64,000 nucleotides of DNA, from the NCBI RefSeq assembly GCF_000241265.1, contig NZ_BAEE01000036.1, forward strand, positions 1 to 64,000. Reading direction: 5' to 3'. The notes beneath the pieces are model-generated. The model saw only the letters and a list, made by a program, of their open reading frames with translations, made no database searches and was not told where the DNA came from. Shown in pieces: positions 40,332 through 50,981 of the stretch. Made by a program: the position numbers and the translations under genes. Positions within the stretch are counted from its first letter, which is position 1; the number at the start of each line of letters is the position of its first letter. Origin of the DNA: Gordonia araii NBRC 100433 (GTDB lineage: Bacteria > Actinomycetota > Actinomycetes > Mycobacteriales > Mycobacteriaceae).

Positions 40332-41315
40332 TTGGATATCTCACTGCTCACCTGGGTGATCACCTGCGCGGTGGTACTCGGTCTGTTCGTCTTCGACTTC
40401 GTCTCGCACGTCCGCGTCCCGCATGAGCCGACGCTGCGCGAATCCGGCTTCTGGTCGACGGTCTACATCGGCATCGCGATAGCCTTCGGCTTCTTCGTGT
40501 GGTGGCGCTGGGGTGGCACATTCGCCGGTGAATACTTCGCGGGCTACGTCACCGAGAAGGCACTCTCGGTCGACAACCTGTTCGTCTTCGTCGTCATCAT
40601 GGCGAAGTTCGCGGTACCGCGGATCTATCAGCAGAAGGTGCTGCTGCTGGGCATCGTGATGGCGCTGGTCATGCGCGGCGTCTTCATCGCGGCCGGCGCC
40701 GCGGCCATCGCCCGGTACAGCTGGGTGTTCTACGCGTTCGGCCTGATCCTCATCCTGACGGCCATCAACATGCTTCGCGAGAGCGACGAGCCCGCGAAAG
40801 AGGGCCGCATCGAGCGATTCGCGAAACGGCACTTGCGCACCAGCGAGAACTACGACGGCGACAAGCTGTTCACCCGCGTCGACGGCCGCCGCATGGCGAC
40901 GCCGCTGCTGCTGGTGCTGATCGTCATCGGCTTCACCGACCTGCTCTTCGCCTTCGACTCGATCCCGGCCATCTACGGCCTGACCCAGGAGCCCTACCTG
41001 GTGTTCGCGGCCAACGCTTTCGCCCTGATGGGCCTGCGACAGCTCTACTTCCTCATCGGCGGACTGCTCGACCGACTGGTGTTCCTCTCCTACGGGCTCT
41101 CGTTCATCCTCGCGTTCATCGGTGTGAAGCTGGTCCTGCACGCGCTGCACGAGAACACGCTCGGCTTCATCAACGGTGGCGAGCACGTCTCGGTCCCGGA
41201 GATCTCCACCGGACTGTCGCTGGGAGTGATCGGCGCGACACTGGTGGTGACCACGGTCGCGAGCCTGGTCTACTCGTCGGTCCGGAAATCCCGCGCCGGC
41301 GAGACACGGGATTAG
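40332..41315 (+). CDS. TerC-family manganese exporter
   Basis: The TTG start at 40332 follows GGAGGG by 9 nt. The 327-residue protein has about nine membrane helices with acidic residues inside: ALSVDNLFVFVVI, LILILTAINMLRESDE, and GFTDLLFAFDSIPAIYGLTQ. These match the TerC/Alx group, which exports Mn(II) and protects the cell or loads exported enzymes. The upstream Mn riboswitch supports this role. Confidence 0.93.
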   Translation: MDISLLTWVITCAVVLGLFVFDFVSHVRVPHEPTLRESGFWSTVYIGIAIAFGFFVWWRWGGTFAGEYFAGYVTEKALSVDNLFVFVVIMAKFAVPRIYQQKVLLLGIVMALVMRGVFIAAGAAAIARYSWVFYAFGLILILTAINMLRESDEPAKEGRIERFAKRHLRTSENYDGDKLFTRVDGRRMATPLLLVLIVIGFTDLLFAFDSIPAIYGLTQEPYLVFAANAFALMGLRQLYFLIGGLLDRLVFLSYGLSFILAFIGVKLVLHALHENTLGFINGGEHVSVPEISTGLSLGVIGATLVVTTVASLVYSSVRKSRAGETRD

Positions 41316-41330
41316 CGTTCCCGTGCCGGA

Positions 41331-41885
41331 CTAGTCGGCTGCCGGCAGGTCGTGACTGTCGTCGAGGACGGCCAGCATCCGCGTGTTGCCCAGCGTGTTC
41401 GGCTTGACGTAGGACAGGTCGAGAAACTCGGCGACACCGGTGTCGTAGGAGCGGCACATCTCTTCGAACACCTCGCGGGTGACCGGCGTGCCCTCGATTT
41501 CGGCGAATCCGTGCCTGCTGAAGAACTCGGTCTCGAAGGTCAGGACGAAAACTCGGTGCAGGTCGAGGCTGCGGGCCTCGGCCAGTAGGCGCGCGACGAT
41601 CCGGTGGCCGACGCCGCGGCCAGAACACGCGGGGTCGACGGCCACGGTCCGGACCTCGCCGAGGTCGGACCACAGGACGTGCAGCGCGCCGCAGCCGACG
41701 ACGCCCTCGTCGGTCTCGGCCACCCAGAATTCCTGGATCGACTCGTACAGGGTGACGAGGTTCTTCTCCAGGAGGATCCGGCCGGCGTAGACGTCGATCA
41801 GCTCTTTGATCCGCGGCACATCCGAAGTGCGGGCGCGGCGGACCACAGGCACGGCGGATGGAACGGATTCAGACGTCATGGACAA
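41331..41885 (-). CDS. argA: amino-acid N-acetyltransferase (GNAT), likely N-acetylglutamate synthase
   Basis: The 184-residue single-domain GNAT protein has the acetyl-CoA motif VAVDPACSGRGVGHRIVARLL and ends with FSRHGFAEIEGTPV and VKPNTLGNTRMLAVL. Its place between ftsK and pgsA equals Rv2747, shown to be a short N-acetylglutamate synthase that starts arginine synthesis. That function is taken from the orthologue. It converges with terC. Confidence 0.85.
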   Translation of the reverse strand: MSMTSESVPSAVPVVRRARTSDVPRIKELIDVYAGRILLEKNLVTLYESIQEFWVAETDEGVVGCGALHVLWSDLGEVRTVAVDPACSGRGVGHRIVARLLAEARSLDLHRVFVLTFETEFFSRHGFAEIEGTPVTREVFEEMCRSYDTGVAEFLDLSYVKPNTLGNTRMLAVLDDSHDLPAAD

Positions 41886-41964
41886 ACAGCGTAGCCCCGG
41901 CAGGGCGACGCACTGCCGTTTGCCCGACCGCTCGGATCGATCGGCGTGCAGCTAGGCTGAGGCG

Positions 41965-42618
41965 GTGGAAATCTGCGAGGGCGGCGCGACGGCGCGCGAT
42001 ACCGCCCCGGGCGCCCGGGAGGCTGTCGCCGGCGACCCCGTGCCGGTCGCACCGTCGGTGTGGAATATCGCCAACCTGCTGACCGTGCTTCGTCTGTTCC
42101 TCGTCCCGGTGTTCGTGGTCGCGCTTCTCGTCGACGACGGGCAGTCGACCTTCTGGCGGTGGGCGGCCTTCGTGATCTTCGCGGTGGCGGCCGTCACCGA
42201 CCAGGTCGACGGGCGGCTCGCGCGCAAGTACAACCTCGTCACCGACTTCGGAAAGCTCGCCGACCCGATCGCCGACAAGGCACTGATCGGTGCCGCGCTG
42301 GTCGGGCTGTCGGTCCTGGGCATCCTGCCGTGGTGGGTCACGGCGATCATCATCGCGCGCGAGGTCGGCGTGACCGTGTTGCGGTTCTGGGTGCTGCGCC
42401 ACGGCGTCATCCCGGCCAGTCGCGGCGGCAAGCTGAAGACGCTGCTGCAATCGATCGCGATCGGTCTCTACGTGATGCCGCTGCCGCATCCGTGGGAATG
42501 GTCGGCTCACATCGTCATGGGCGCGGCCGTGGTCGTCACCGTCGCGACCGGCGTCGACTACGTCTACCAAGCGCTGGCCCTGCGGCGTCGCGCACGAAGC
42601 GGGTCCGTCGGTGACTGA
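41965..42618 (+). CDS. pgsA: CDP-alcohol phosphatidyltransferase (PgsA family)
   Basis: The 217-residue membrane enzyme starts at GTG 41965. The catalytic motif is DQVDGRLARKYNLVTDFGKLADPIADK, split here as DGRLAR, then G and two Asp at the expected spacing. About five or six helices follow WNIANLLTVLRL. It makes phosphatidylglycerophosphate from CDP-diacylglycerol and glycerol phosphate. It overlaps cinA by 8 nt. Confidence 0.92.
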   Translation: MEICEGGATARDTAPGAREAVAGDPVPVAPSVWNIANLLTVLRLFLVPVFVVALLVDDGQSTFWRWAAFVIFAVAAVTDQVDGRLARKYNLVTDFGKLADPIADKALIGAALVGLSVLGILPWWVTAIIIAREVGVTVLRFWVLRHGVIPASRGGKLKTLLQSIAIGLYVMPLPHPWEWSAHIVMGAAVVVTVATGVDYVYQALALRRRARSGSVGD

Positions 42619-43135
42619 TCCGCTGAGTTCGGGCACCGTCGCCGCCGACGTCGTCGCCGAGCTCCGCCGGCGCGGAGACACGGTCGCGACCGCCGAATCC
42701 TTGACCGCCGGACTGTTGTCGGCGACGATCGCCGGAATCCCGGGTGCGAGCGCGGTCCTGCGAGGCGGGGTCGTCGTGTACGCGACGGACCTCAAAGCGA
42801 CTCTCGGAGGAGCCGATCCCGGCAGGCTGGCCGCCGACGGACCGGTCGCGGCCAGTACCGCGAGGGCACTGGCGCTGGGCGTCGCGCGGAATGCGGGAGC
42901 GGACTGGGGCGTTTCCCTTACGGGGGTCGCCGGACCGGAGCCGCAGGACGGACACGAGCCCGGGACCGTCTTCTGCGGAATCGCGCATCGACGGGTCCTC
43001 TCGGACGAGGTCGTGACCCAACGGTGGGACCTGACCGGCAGCCGCTGGGAAATTCGACTAACCTCGGCCAGACGAGCGTTGGAGGAACTGTTGACGATGG
43101 TGCGCGCGGACAGCAGCGCGACGAAGGAGGCTTGA
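42611..43135 (+). CDS. cinA: CinA C-terminal domain protein (nicotinamide-nucleotide amidohydrolase)
   Basis: The 174-residue protein is only the C-terminal CinA domain: [24 protein letters not shown] with the Ser-containing loop, [15 protein letters not shown], and [20 protein letters not shown]. It deamidates NMN to nicotinate mononucleotide, salvaging pyridine nucleotide. Its ends overlap pgsA and clgR, so the three form an operon. Confidence 0.93.
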   Translation: MTDPLSSGTVAADVVAELRRRGDTVATAESLTAGLLSATIAGIPGASAVLRGGVVVYATDLKATLGGADPGRLAADGPVAASTARALALGVARNAGADWGVSLTGVAGPEPQDGHEPGTVFCGIAHRRVLSDEVVTQRWDLTGSRWEIRLTSARRALEELLTMVRADSSATKEA

Positions 43136-43461
43136 TGGCAGAGCAAGGCGTGCTTCTGCGAGAGGTGCTGGGCGCCGGCCTGCGTCAAGCCCGGACCTCT
43201 CAGCAGCGGACCCTGCGGGAGATTTCCACCGCCGCACGGGTGTCGCTGGGCTACCTGTCCGAGGTTGAGCGCGGGCAGAAGGAGGCGTCGAGCGAGTTGC
43301 TCGCCTCGATCTGCGAGGCCCTCGACCTGGAATTGGCCGACCTGCTCGTCGACGCGGGAACCGCGCTGCGGGGCGAGGACGCATCGCCGGTGGCCGCGCC
43401 CGTCGTCGTCGCCGCCACGGGCCCGTCGAGCGGCCATTCCGACCAGCTGGCTGCCGCGTAG
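43135..43461 (+). CDS. clgR: ClgR-type XRE-family regulator
   Basis: The 108-residue protein starts at ATG 43135, after a strong AAGGAGG, one base into the cinA stop (TGATG). The XRE helix-turn-helix is [26 protein letters not shown], ending [20 protein letters not shown], the typical ClgR recognition region. In actinobacteria ClgR activates clp proteases and, next to pspA, envelope-stress genes. A C-terminal Ala-rich tail could be a Clp degradation signal. Confidence 0.92.
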   Translation: MAEQGVLLREVLGAGLRQARTSQQRTLREISTAARVSLGYLSEVERGQKEASSELLASICEALDLELADLLVDAGTALRGEDASPVAAPVVVAATGPSSGHSDQLAAA

Positions 43462-43545
43462 GCATCCGGCACGTTAGATTTGATCCCATCAGCCGTCCAC
43501 GGACCGTCGTGTGGCGTGCACAACGAGACGAAAGAGTAAAAAGCG

Positions 43546-44340
43546 ATGGCCAACCCGTTCGTGAAGCTGTGGAACTACATGAAGGCTTGGGGGAACGCCA
43601 CGATCGACGAGAAGGCCGATCCCAAGATCCAGATCCAGCAGGCGATCGAGGACGCTCAGCGACAGCACCAGGCGCTTTCTCAGCAGGCCGCGGCCGTCAT
43701 CGGAAACCAGCGCCAGTTGGAGATGAAGCTCAACCGCCAGCTCGAAGACGTCGAGCGGTTGCAGGCCAACGTTCGCCAGGCGCTGACCCTGTCGGATCAG
43801 GCGACGGCCGCCGGCGACACCGCGAAGTCCACCGAGTACACGAACGCCGCCGAGGCGTTCGCCGCACAGCTGGTCACCGCCGAGCAGTCGGTCGAGGACC
43901 TCAAGACCTTGCACGACCAGTCGCTGCACGCCGCCGCGGAAGCTAAGACAGCCGTGGAGCGCAACGCCATGATGTTGCAGCAGAAACTGGCCGAGCGCTC
44001 CAAGCTGCTCACGCAGCTCGAGCAGGCGAAGATGCAGGAGCAGGTCAGCGCGTCGCTGCAGCAGATGAGCGAACTGACCGTGCCGGGCAACACCCCGAAC
44101 CTCGACCAGGTTCGCGAGAAGATCGAGCAGCGTTACGCCAATGCCCTCGGTTCGGCCGAATTGGCGCGCAACTCGGTGTCCGGGCGCATGGCCGAGGTCG
44201 AGGCGTCCAGCACGAAGCTGGCCGGACACGCCCGGCTCGAGCAGATCCGCGCCAGCATGGGCGAGCTGCCGAAGGGTGACTCCGCGGCGGCGCCGTCGCT
44301 GGAGAAGAAGGCGAAGCCGCAGGCGAATCCCGCGGACTAA
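43546..44340 (+). CDS. pspA: PspA/IM30 family phage-shock protein
   Basis: The 264-residue protein is almost all coiled coil (residues 5-225): [36 protein letters not shown] opens with an amphipathic membrane-binding helix. Its position 84 nt after clgR equals Rv2744c (the 35-kDa antigen). It oligomerises on the inner face of a damaged membrane and guards its integrity. Intermediate Psp partners found in M. tuberculosis (Rv2743c, Rv2742c) are absent here. Confidence 0.95.
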   Translation: MANPFVKLWNYMKAWGNATIDEKADPKIQIQQAIEDAQRQHQALSQQAAAVIGNQRQLEMKLNRQLEDVERLQANVRQALTLSDQATAAGDTAKSTEYTNAAEAFAAQLVTAEQSVEDLKTLHDQSLHAAAEAKTAVERNAMMLQQKLAERSKLLTQLEQAKMQEQVSASLQQMSELTVPGNTPNLDQVREKIEQRYANALGSAELARNSVSGRMAEVEASSTKLAGHARLEQIRASMGELPKGDSAAAPSLEKKAKPQANPAD

Positions 44341-44350
44341 AGTACCTTCG

Positions 44351-45538
44351 ATGCGCGTGGCCGTCGTGGCCGGTGACGAGGCCGGCCACGCGTTTCCCGC
44401 GTTCGCCCTTGCCGAGCGATTGGCCGCGGCCGGTCACGAAGCCACCGTCTTCACCGGGACCCGATGGTCCGGGGCGGCTCTGACCGGAGGAGAGGTCGCC
44501 GAACTGCCGGGACTGGCGGCCGCCGACGATGACGACGATGCCGACGCCGGGGCGAAACTCAGCACTCGTGCCGCCCGGATGGCGTTGCTGCTGGCACCGC
44601 GGCTGTGCGGACGATTCGACGTGGTGGTGAGCGACATCATCACCCGTGCGGGAGCCTGGGGCGCCGAGCTCGCGGGGCTGCCGTGGGCCGAACTCTCGCC
44701 GCACCCGCTCTACGACCAGTCCCGGGGTCTGCCGCCGATCGGCATGGGCCTGGCCGCCGGGCGCGGCGGCGTCGGCCGGCTGCGCGACCGCGCGCTCCGC
44801 GCTATGAGCGCACGAGCCATCGCCTCGGGTGCGCGGCAGCGCGAGCAGGCGCGCGCCTCGATCGGGCTGACCGTGGCAGAGCGACCGGTGGCCAGGCTGG
44901 TCGCCACGCTGCCCGCGCTGGAGGTGCGCCGGCCAGACTGGCCGGCCGATGCCCACCTCGTCGGCCCGTTGCTCTGGGAGCCGACGCGGGAGCTGTTCGA
45001 CGTCGGCCAGACCCCGGATCCTCTCGTCGTGGTCGCGCCGTCGACCGCGGTGACCGGACAGGGCGGGCTCGCCGACGGAGCGCTGCGCGGATTGGGTGTG
45101 AACGTGCTCGGACGACCCGTGCGCGTCGTGCTGTCGGGGCTGCATCTGCCCTCGGTGCGAGAGCTGCGCGACGGTGCGGGGTCGGGGATCGCCGAGCTCG
45201 TCGCCGGCACCGGGCGTCAAGACGAGGTGCTGGCGCGCGCGTCGGCGGCGGTGTGCGGTGCCGGTCACGGCATGCTGGCGAAAGCGCTCGGAGCGGGGGT
45301 GCCGGTGGTGATGGTGCCCGGCGGGGGAGATCAGCAGGAATTGGCGGCGCGCGTCGAGCGACTGGGCGCCGGTGTGACGGTCCGAGAACCCGATCCGGCG
45401 CGGATCGCGGACGCGGTGCGCCGGGTGCTCGACGAACCGGGTTTCGCGACGGCGGCCAGACGCGTCGCGGCGTCGGGGGCGTCGGTGGTCGATCCGGTCG
45501 CGGTGGTGCAACGGGCGGTCTCGGACCGGCTGTCGTAG
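44351..45538 (+). CDS. glycosyltransferase-like protein (UGT/MurG-like fold)
   Basis: The Met at 44351 gives 395 residues: VAVVAGDEAGHAFPAFALAERLAAAGHEATVFTG at the start and AVCGAGHGMLAKALGAGVPVVMVPGGGDQQELAARVERLGAG near the end. The latter is the usual GT-B sugar-nucleotide site with G-GH-T-like and P-G-DQ elements. Its place matches Rv2739c, an 'alanine-rich transferase'. The donor and acceptor are unknown. It begins 10 nt after pspA. Confidence 0.8.
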   Translation: MRVAVVAGDEAGHAFPAFALAERLAAAGHEATVFTGTRWSGAALTGGEVAELPGLAAADDDDDADAGAKLSTRAARMALLLAPRLCGRFDVVVSDIITRAGAWGAELAGLPWAELSPHPLYDQSRGLPPIGMGLAAGRGGVGRLRDRALRAMSARAIASGARQREQARASIGLTVAERPVARLVATLPALEVRRPDWPADAHLVGPLLWEPTRELFDVGQTPDPLVVVAPSTAVTGQGGLADGALRGLGVNVLGRPVRVVLSGLHLPSVRELRDGAGSGIAELVAGTGRQDEVLARASAAVCGAGHGMLAKALGAGVPVVMVPGGGDQQELAARVERLGAGVTVREPDPARIADAVRRVLDEPGFATAARRVAASGASVVDPVAVVQRAVSDRLS

Positions 45539-45548
45539 GGTCGGCGGT

Positions 45549-45743
45549 ATGCGCCTGACAGACTTCACCGAACTCATGTACGACCAGTTCGGCGAGCAGG
45601 CAGCGGCATCGATGCTGGTGGATCATGTGCTGACCGATCTCGGCGGGCGCACCGGTGCCCAAGCGATCGAGGACGGGGTCGACCCCCGCGACGTCTGGCG
45701 CGCACTGTGCCGCGATTTCGATGTGCCGCGAACGAAGTGGTAG
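45549..45743 (+). CDS. DUF3046 protein
   Basis: The 64-residue protein (MRLTDFTELMYDQFGEQ; AIEDGVDPRDVWRALCRDFDVP) matches DUF3046, a small conserved actinobacterial family (Rv2738c) always near recA. The function is unknown. It follows the transferase gene by 10 nt. Confidence 0.9.
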   Translation: MRLTDFTELMYDQFGEQAAASMLVDHVLTDLGGRTGAQAIEDGVDPRDVWRALCRDFDVPRTKW

Positions 45744-45766
45744 GACACGCCCAGTGTGTCGTTGAC

Positions 45767-45778
45767 GAACAGACGTTC
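45767..45778. promoter_or_regulatory. LexA (SOS) box of recA
   Basis: CGAACAGACGTTCG contains GAAC-N4-GTTC, the mycobacterial/actinobacterial SOS box, with flanking C/G. It lies 177 nt before the recA start, within the 211-nt recA leader. A -10-like TAATCT follows at about 45788-45793, so LexA would block RNA polymerase. Confidence 0.85.
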
Positions 45779-45954
45779 GAACGTTGTGTAATCTCGGCGG
45801 TGGAACCGAAACCGACCGCAGCGCGTCCAAGTTGTAGCCGGGGTTGGGTGAACCGGTCGCCGGACCGGAATTGTCCGACCGCGCCAATACCGTGACGCAC
45901 ACACAGACCCAACGACAACCAAGCACCACCGACAGCGCACGCAAGGAGAGCACC

Positions 45955-47019
<1,065 letters not shown>

Positions 47020-47031
47020 AAGGGAACCGGA

Positions 47032-47556
47032 GTGACCGAGCCGGCGGATACCGCCGACCAGCCGGAGCGGCCTCGGAAGGTATCCGCATGGGACGCCGCG
47101 TTGCGGCTGCTGGGCGTGCGCGCCCGCAGCCGCAGCGAGATGGTCGAGCGGTTGACGCGGCGCGGCTTCAGTTCCGAGGAGATCGAGGCCGTCATGGCCC
47201 GTCTCGACAAGCATCAGCTGCTCGACGACGAGGAGTTCGCTCGCGAGTGGGTTCGTTCGAGGGCCGAGTACTCGCGGCGCGGCAGTGTCGGTCTGCGGCA
47301 CGAGTTGCGGGCCAAAGGAATTGACGAAGTCTTCGTCGTAGCGGCCCTCGAAGAGGTCGACCCGGACGACGAATACCGCCGTGCGCGTGAACTGGTCGAG
47401 CGCAAGCTCTCGTCGTCGAAGGCCGATCTGAGCGAACGCGAGGTCCGCGAATCCATGAAGCGGCGGCTCAGCGGGATGCTGCTGCGGCGCGGCTTCCCGC
47501 AGGGGCTGGTCCACGACGTGGTCGGGGAGCAACTGCGAGAGCACTCCCGCAGCTGA
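47032..47556 (+). CDS. recX: RecA regulator RecX
   Basis: The 174-residue protein has three RecX-type helical repeats: AWDAALRLLGVRARSRSEMVERL, DEEFAREWVRSRAEYSRRG and DEYRRARELVERKL. It starts at GTG 47032 after AGAAGGG and is cotranscribed with recA. It caps or depolymerises RecA filaments. Its end faces gluD across 6 nt. Confidence 0.95.
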   Translation: MTEPADTADQPERPRKVSAWDAALRLLGVRARSRSEMVERLTRRGFSSEEIEAVMARLDKHQLLDDEEFAREWVRSRAEYSRRGSVGLRHELRAKGIDEVFVVAALEEVDPDDEYRRARELVERKLSSSKADLSEREVRESMKRRLSGMLLRRGFPQGLVHDVVGEQLREHSRS

Positions 47557-47562
47557 CCGCCG

Positions 47563-48432
47563 TCACGGCGCGACGGCTTCCTCGAGGTCGACGGCCTCCA
47601 CCTTTCCGCGCTTGCCGCGGCCGCTGCGCATGCGCTTCTCCAGCCAGGTCGCGAAGGCCGACAGGGAGAAGTTGATGGCGATCATCACCAGGGCGACCAC
47701 GATGAGCGCCGGAATGTAGTTGCCGTAGAAGGACGCCGACATGATGCCCGAGCGGACGACCTCCACGTAGCCGATGATGTAGCCCAGCGCACTGTCCTTC
47801 AGCGCGATCACCATTTGCGACACGAGAGCCGGCAGCATCGCGGTCACCGCCTGGGGGAGCAAGACCATCCGCATCAACTGGGACTTGCGCAAACCCAGCG
47901 CGGTTCCGGCCTCGCTCTGCCCGCGTGGCAGCGAGTTGATTCCGGAGCGCAAGATCTCCGCGATCACGGTGCCGTTGTAGAGGGTGAGGCCCGTGACCAC
48001 GGCCGCGAAGGCCAGCTGGGACGGTGGGACGATGCCGTACTGGGCGTAGAAGTAGTAGGTGAACAAGATGAGCAGCAGCACCGGGATGGCGCGGAAGCCC
48101 TCGGTGAACGCGCCGCAGAACAACCGCACCGCCCGGTGTTCGGACAGCCGGCCGATGCCGAGGAACGCACCCAGGACCAGTGCCGCGACGATCGACACGA
48201 CGGCGGCTTTGATCGTGCCCCACAGTCCCGGGAGGATGTAGACCGTCCACGTCGACGCGGTGATGAACGGGCGCCACATGTCTCCGGTGAGCTGGCCGCG
48301 ATCGCCGAGCCGCATGATCACCCAGGCGCTGACGACCGCGATAACGGCGAGAAACGCCGCCGCGATGACCGCGTTGCGGATCCGCGCCCTCGGGCCGGGG
48401 GCGTCGTAAAGAACGGTGGCTTCTGCGCTCAT
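47563..48432 (-). CDS. gluD: glutamate ABC transporter permease GluD
   Basis: The start at ATG 48432 (ATGA overlap with gluC) gives 289 residues with about five helices and the permease EAA loop [23 protein letters not shown], the contact for the ATPase. The open frame runs further upstream but the extra part is a gluC shadow. It forms the channel with GluC for glutamate uptake. Confidence 0.93.
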   Translation of the reverse strand: MSAEATVLYDAPGPRARIRNAVIAAAFLAVIAVVSAWVIMRLGDRGQLTGDMWRPFITASTWTVYILPGLWGTIKAAVVSIVAALVLGAFLGIGRLSEHRAVRLFCGAFTEGFRAIPVLLLILFTYYFYAQYGIVPPSQLAFAAVVTGLTLYNGTVIAEILRSGINSLPRGQSEAGTALGLRKSQLMRMVLLPQAVTAMLPALVSQMVIALKDSALGYIIGYVEVVRSGIMSASFYGNYIPALIVVALVMIAINFSLSAFATWLEKRMRSGRGKRGKVEAVDLEEAVAP

Positions 48433-49112
48433 CGTTTCACCGCGAATCGTTGGGCCAGCCAGCCGAAGACGAAGCCTTCGGTCAGCGTGATGATCATGAA
48501 GCCGACCGCGATGACCGCGAAGATCGCGAGCACGAGGTTGGCGTGGTTCTCGATCTGCGTCTTCATCAGCAAAGCGGCCTCGGCGACGCCGATCACCGAG
48601 GCGATCGTCGTGTTCTTCGTCAACGCGATCAGGACGCTGCCCATCGGGGCGATGACGGAGCGCAGCGCCTGCGGCAACACGATGACGCCGAAGACCTGCA
48701 GGAAGCCGAGGCCCAGGGATCGTGCGGCCTCGGCCTGTCCGAGCGGCACGGTGTTGAAGCCGGCCCGCAGCGTTTCGCAGACGAAGGTGGCCGTGTACAG
48801 CACGAAGGCCAGCACGGCCAGCCAGAAGTTGTTGTTGGCCACGAAGCTGGGGCCGGCGGGAGCCAGCGCTACACCGAGATTCGTGTACAGGCCCAAGGAA
48901 CAGAACAGCACGATCAGCGTCAGCGGGGTGTTGCGCACGACGTTGACGTAGCCGGTGGCGAACCATCGCATCACCGGGACCGGGGAGACCCGCATGCCGG
49001 CGAGGATCACGCCCCAGATCGTGGCGCCGACCGCCGACAGCGCCGTCAGCTTCAGCGTGGTCCAGAAAGCCGGCCACAAGGCTGGAGCCATGTCCGCCCA
49101 CAGCGTGCTCAT
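48429..49112 (-). CDS. gluC: glutamate ABC transporter permease GluC
   Basis: The start at ATG 49112 overlaps the gluB stop. The 227-residue protein has the EAA loop [24 protein letters not shown] and [14 protein letters not shown], both typical of HisMQ-type permeases. It forms a heterodimer with GluD. Confidence 0.93.
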   Translation of the reverse strand: MSTLWADMAPALWPAFWTTLKLTALSAVGATIWGVILAGMRVSPVPVMRWFATGYVNVVRNTPLTLIVLFCSLGLYTNLGVALAPAGPSFVANNNFWLAVLAFVLYTATFVCETLRAGFNTVPLGQAEAARSLGLGFLQVFGVIVLPQALRSVIAPMGSVLIALTKNTTIASVIGVAEAALLMKTQIENHANLVLAIFAVIAVGFMIITLTEGFVFGWLAQRFAVKR

Positions 49113-50140
49113 CGGGCCATTCCCGTCGGACACGGTGTGGAAGTCGACTCCAGGAAGCTCAGGTCGCCAGGTGATGGTTCGAATCCGAAACGCGAGCCGG
49201 GCTCGGCCGCGCGTCTGATCATCTGGTCGACGGTCTCGTCGCCGATGGCGCCGCGCAGCGCCTCCTCCCATCGCGACGGGTGGCCGTCGCGCGGGGCGAG
49301 CATCGCGCGCAGTGCCTCGTTGACGGCGGCCACCGCGTCGGGCTGGCCCTTCGCCATGCCGATGCCGTAGCGCTCGGTGGAGAACGGTCGCCCGGCGGGG
49401 ATGAAGTCACCCTTGGGGCTGCAGGTGTCGTGCGGGTACGTCATGCTCAGCACCCTCATGTCGTATTTCGGGAAGAAGTGGGCGTAGCCGGCGAGGATCA
49501 CCTCGTCGGTGGTCAACGCGTCGACCTTGTCGTTGCTGAGGGCCTCGACACAGGACGAATAGGAGTCGAATTCCTGCAGCTGCACACCGGGTAGCTGGCG
49601 CTTGACGTTCTGCGCCGGGGTGGAGCCGGTCACCGAGCAGAGAATGCGGTCGGGGTTGTCGAGATCGCCGAGGGTGCGCACCGGAGAGTTCTCCCCGCGG
49701 ACCAGCAGCCCCTGGTAGTTGATCAGGTAGGGGCCGGCGAAGTCGACCTTTTCCGCGCGACTCGCGCTGATCGAATAGGTGGCCGCGATCATGTCGACCT
49801 CGCCGTAGCTGATGAGGGCCTCGCGCTGCGCCGACGGCGTCTCCCGCCAAGTGATGCGGGGGCGGGCGACGCCAAGCTTGTCCGCGATGTGGTTGACCAC
49901 GAAAGTGGAAACCGACGGGTCGAAGCCGATGATCGTGTCCTTGGTGGGGTCGCGCAGGCCGAGTCCGGGCTGGTCGTACTTCGTGCCGAGAATGACGTGT
50001 CCCGACCGGATCGAGTCGAGCAGGTTCCGCGGATTGCTGCCGCACGCGGTCAGCATCCCGGCGCAGGCGGCGAGGACGACGAATGCGCCGAGAATGCGTG
50101 CCGCGCGGCGCATCGGCCGCGACGTGACTGGGCGGCCCAT
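49109..50140 (-). CDS. gluB: glutamate-binding lipoprotein GluB
   Basis: The 343-residue protein has a signal and lipobox (GMLTACGS), then the solute-binding family 3 fold: [42 protein letters not shown] and [13 protein letters not shown]. It captures glutamate outside the membrane and hands it to GluCD. It overlaps gluA and gluC at its ends. Confidence 0.94.
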   Translation of the reverse strand: MGRPVTSRPMRRAARILGAFVVLAACAGMLTACGSNPRNLLDSIRSGHVILGTKYDQPGLGLRDPTKDTIIGFDPSVSTFVVNHIADKLGVARPRITWRETPSAQREALISYGEVDMIAATYSISASRAEKVDFAGPYLINYQGLLVRGENSPVRTLGDLDNPDRILCSVTGSTPAQNVKRQLPGVQLQEFDSYSSCVEALSNDKVDALTTDEVILAGYAHFFPKYDMRVLSMTYPHDTCSPKGDFIPAGRPFSTERYGIGMAKGQPDAVAAVNEALRAMLAPRDGHPSRWEEALRGAIGDETVDQMIRRAAEPGSRFGFEPSPGDLSFLESTSTPCPTGMAR

Positions 50141-50907
50141 CAGTGGTCCAGGATCTTCGAGAGGAAGTCTTTGGCCCGCGCGCTGGTCGGCGAGGTGAAG
50201 AAGGAATCCGGGTCGGTGTCCTCCACGATCGCCCCGTCGGCCATGAAAATGATGCGCTCCGCCGCCTTGCGGGCGAAACCCATCTCGTGGGTGACCACGA
50301 CCATGGTCATCCCTTCGTGCGCCAGCGACACCATGACGTCGAGAACCTCGTTGACCATCTCCGGGTCGAGTGCGGAGGTGGGCTCGTCGAACAGCATCAC
50401 CCGCGGCTCCATCGCGAGTGACCGGGCGATCGCGACGCGCTGCTGTTGGCCGCCGGACAGCTGGGCGGGGTATTTGTCGCGTTGCTCGGCGACCCCGACG
50501 CGCTCCAGCAGGGTCATCGCCATCGCCTCGGCGTCGGACTTGGATTTCTTGCGGACCTTGATCGGCGCGAGCGTGACGTTCTCCAGGATCGTCTTGTGCG
50601 CGAAGAGGTTGAAGGACTGGAAGACCATTCCGACCTCGGCCCGCAGGTTGGCCAGCCCCCGGCCTTCCTCGGGCAGGAGCGTTCCGTCGAGATAGATCTC
50701 ACCGCTGTCGATGGGTTCGAGCCGGTTGATGGTGCGACACAGTGTCGACTTTCCCGAACCCGACGGACCGAGGAGCACGACGACCTGACCGGTGGGAATG
50801 TCGATGTTGATGTCTTTGAGCACATGGAGATCGCCGTAGTGCTTGTCGACGTGGCGCAGCGAGATCATCGGGGTGGCTTGGGGATCGGGGGACGCCGCTG
50901 CTGTCAT
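50140..50907 (-). CDS. gluA: glutamate ABC transporter ATPase GluA
   Basis: From ATG 50907 the protein is 255 residues: Walker [14 protein letters not shown]-loop [11 protein letters not shown], signature [15 protein letters not shown], Walker [13 protein letters not shown] and switch His [10 protein letters not shown]. It powers GluBCD and is first in the operon. The 74-nt gap to miaB holds both promoters. Confidence 0.95.
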   Translation of the reverse strand: MTAAASPDPQATPMISLRHVDKHYGDLHVLKDINIDIPTGQVVVLLGPSGSGKSTLCRTINRLEPIDSGEIYLDGTLLPEEGRGLANLRAEVGMVFQSFNLFAHKTILENVTLAPIKVRKKSKSDAEAMAMTLLERVGVAEQRDKYPAQLSGGQQQRVAIARSLAMEPRVMLFDEPTSALDPEMVNEVLDVMVSLAHEGMTMVVVTHEMGFARKAAERIIFMADGAIVEDTDPDSFFTSPTSARAKDFLSKILDH

Positions 50908-50981
50908 AACCGACCACCTTAGTACCGGTGCGAAGCCGAGGCAGTGCAAGTCGGTTTGTCCACCGCACTATCCTGGTACAG

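Noticed and set aside
47563-49101. A single 512-residue permease
   Set aside because: The frame is open by chance through gluC; the GluD start at 48432, its ATGA overlap and normal family length show two separate permeases.
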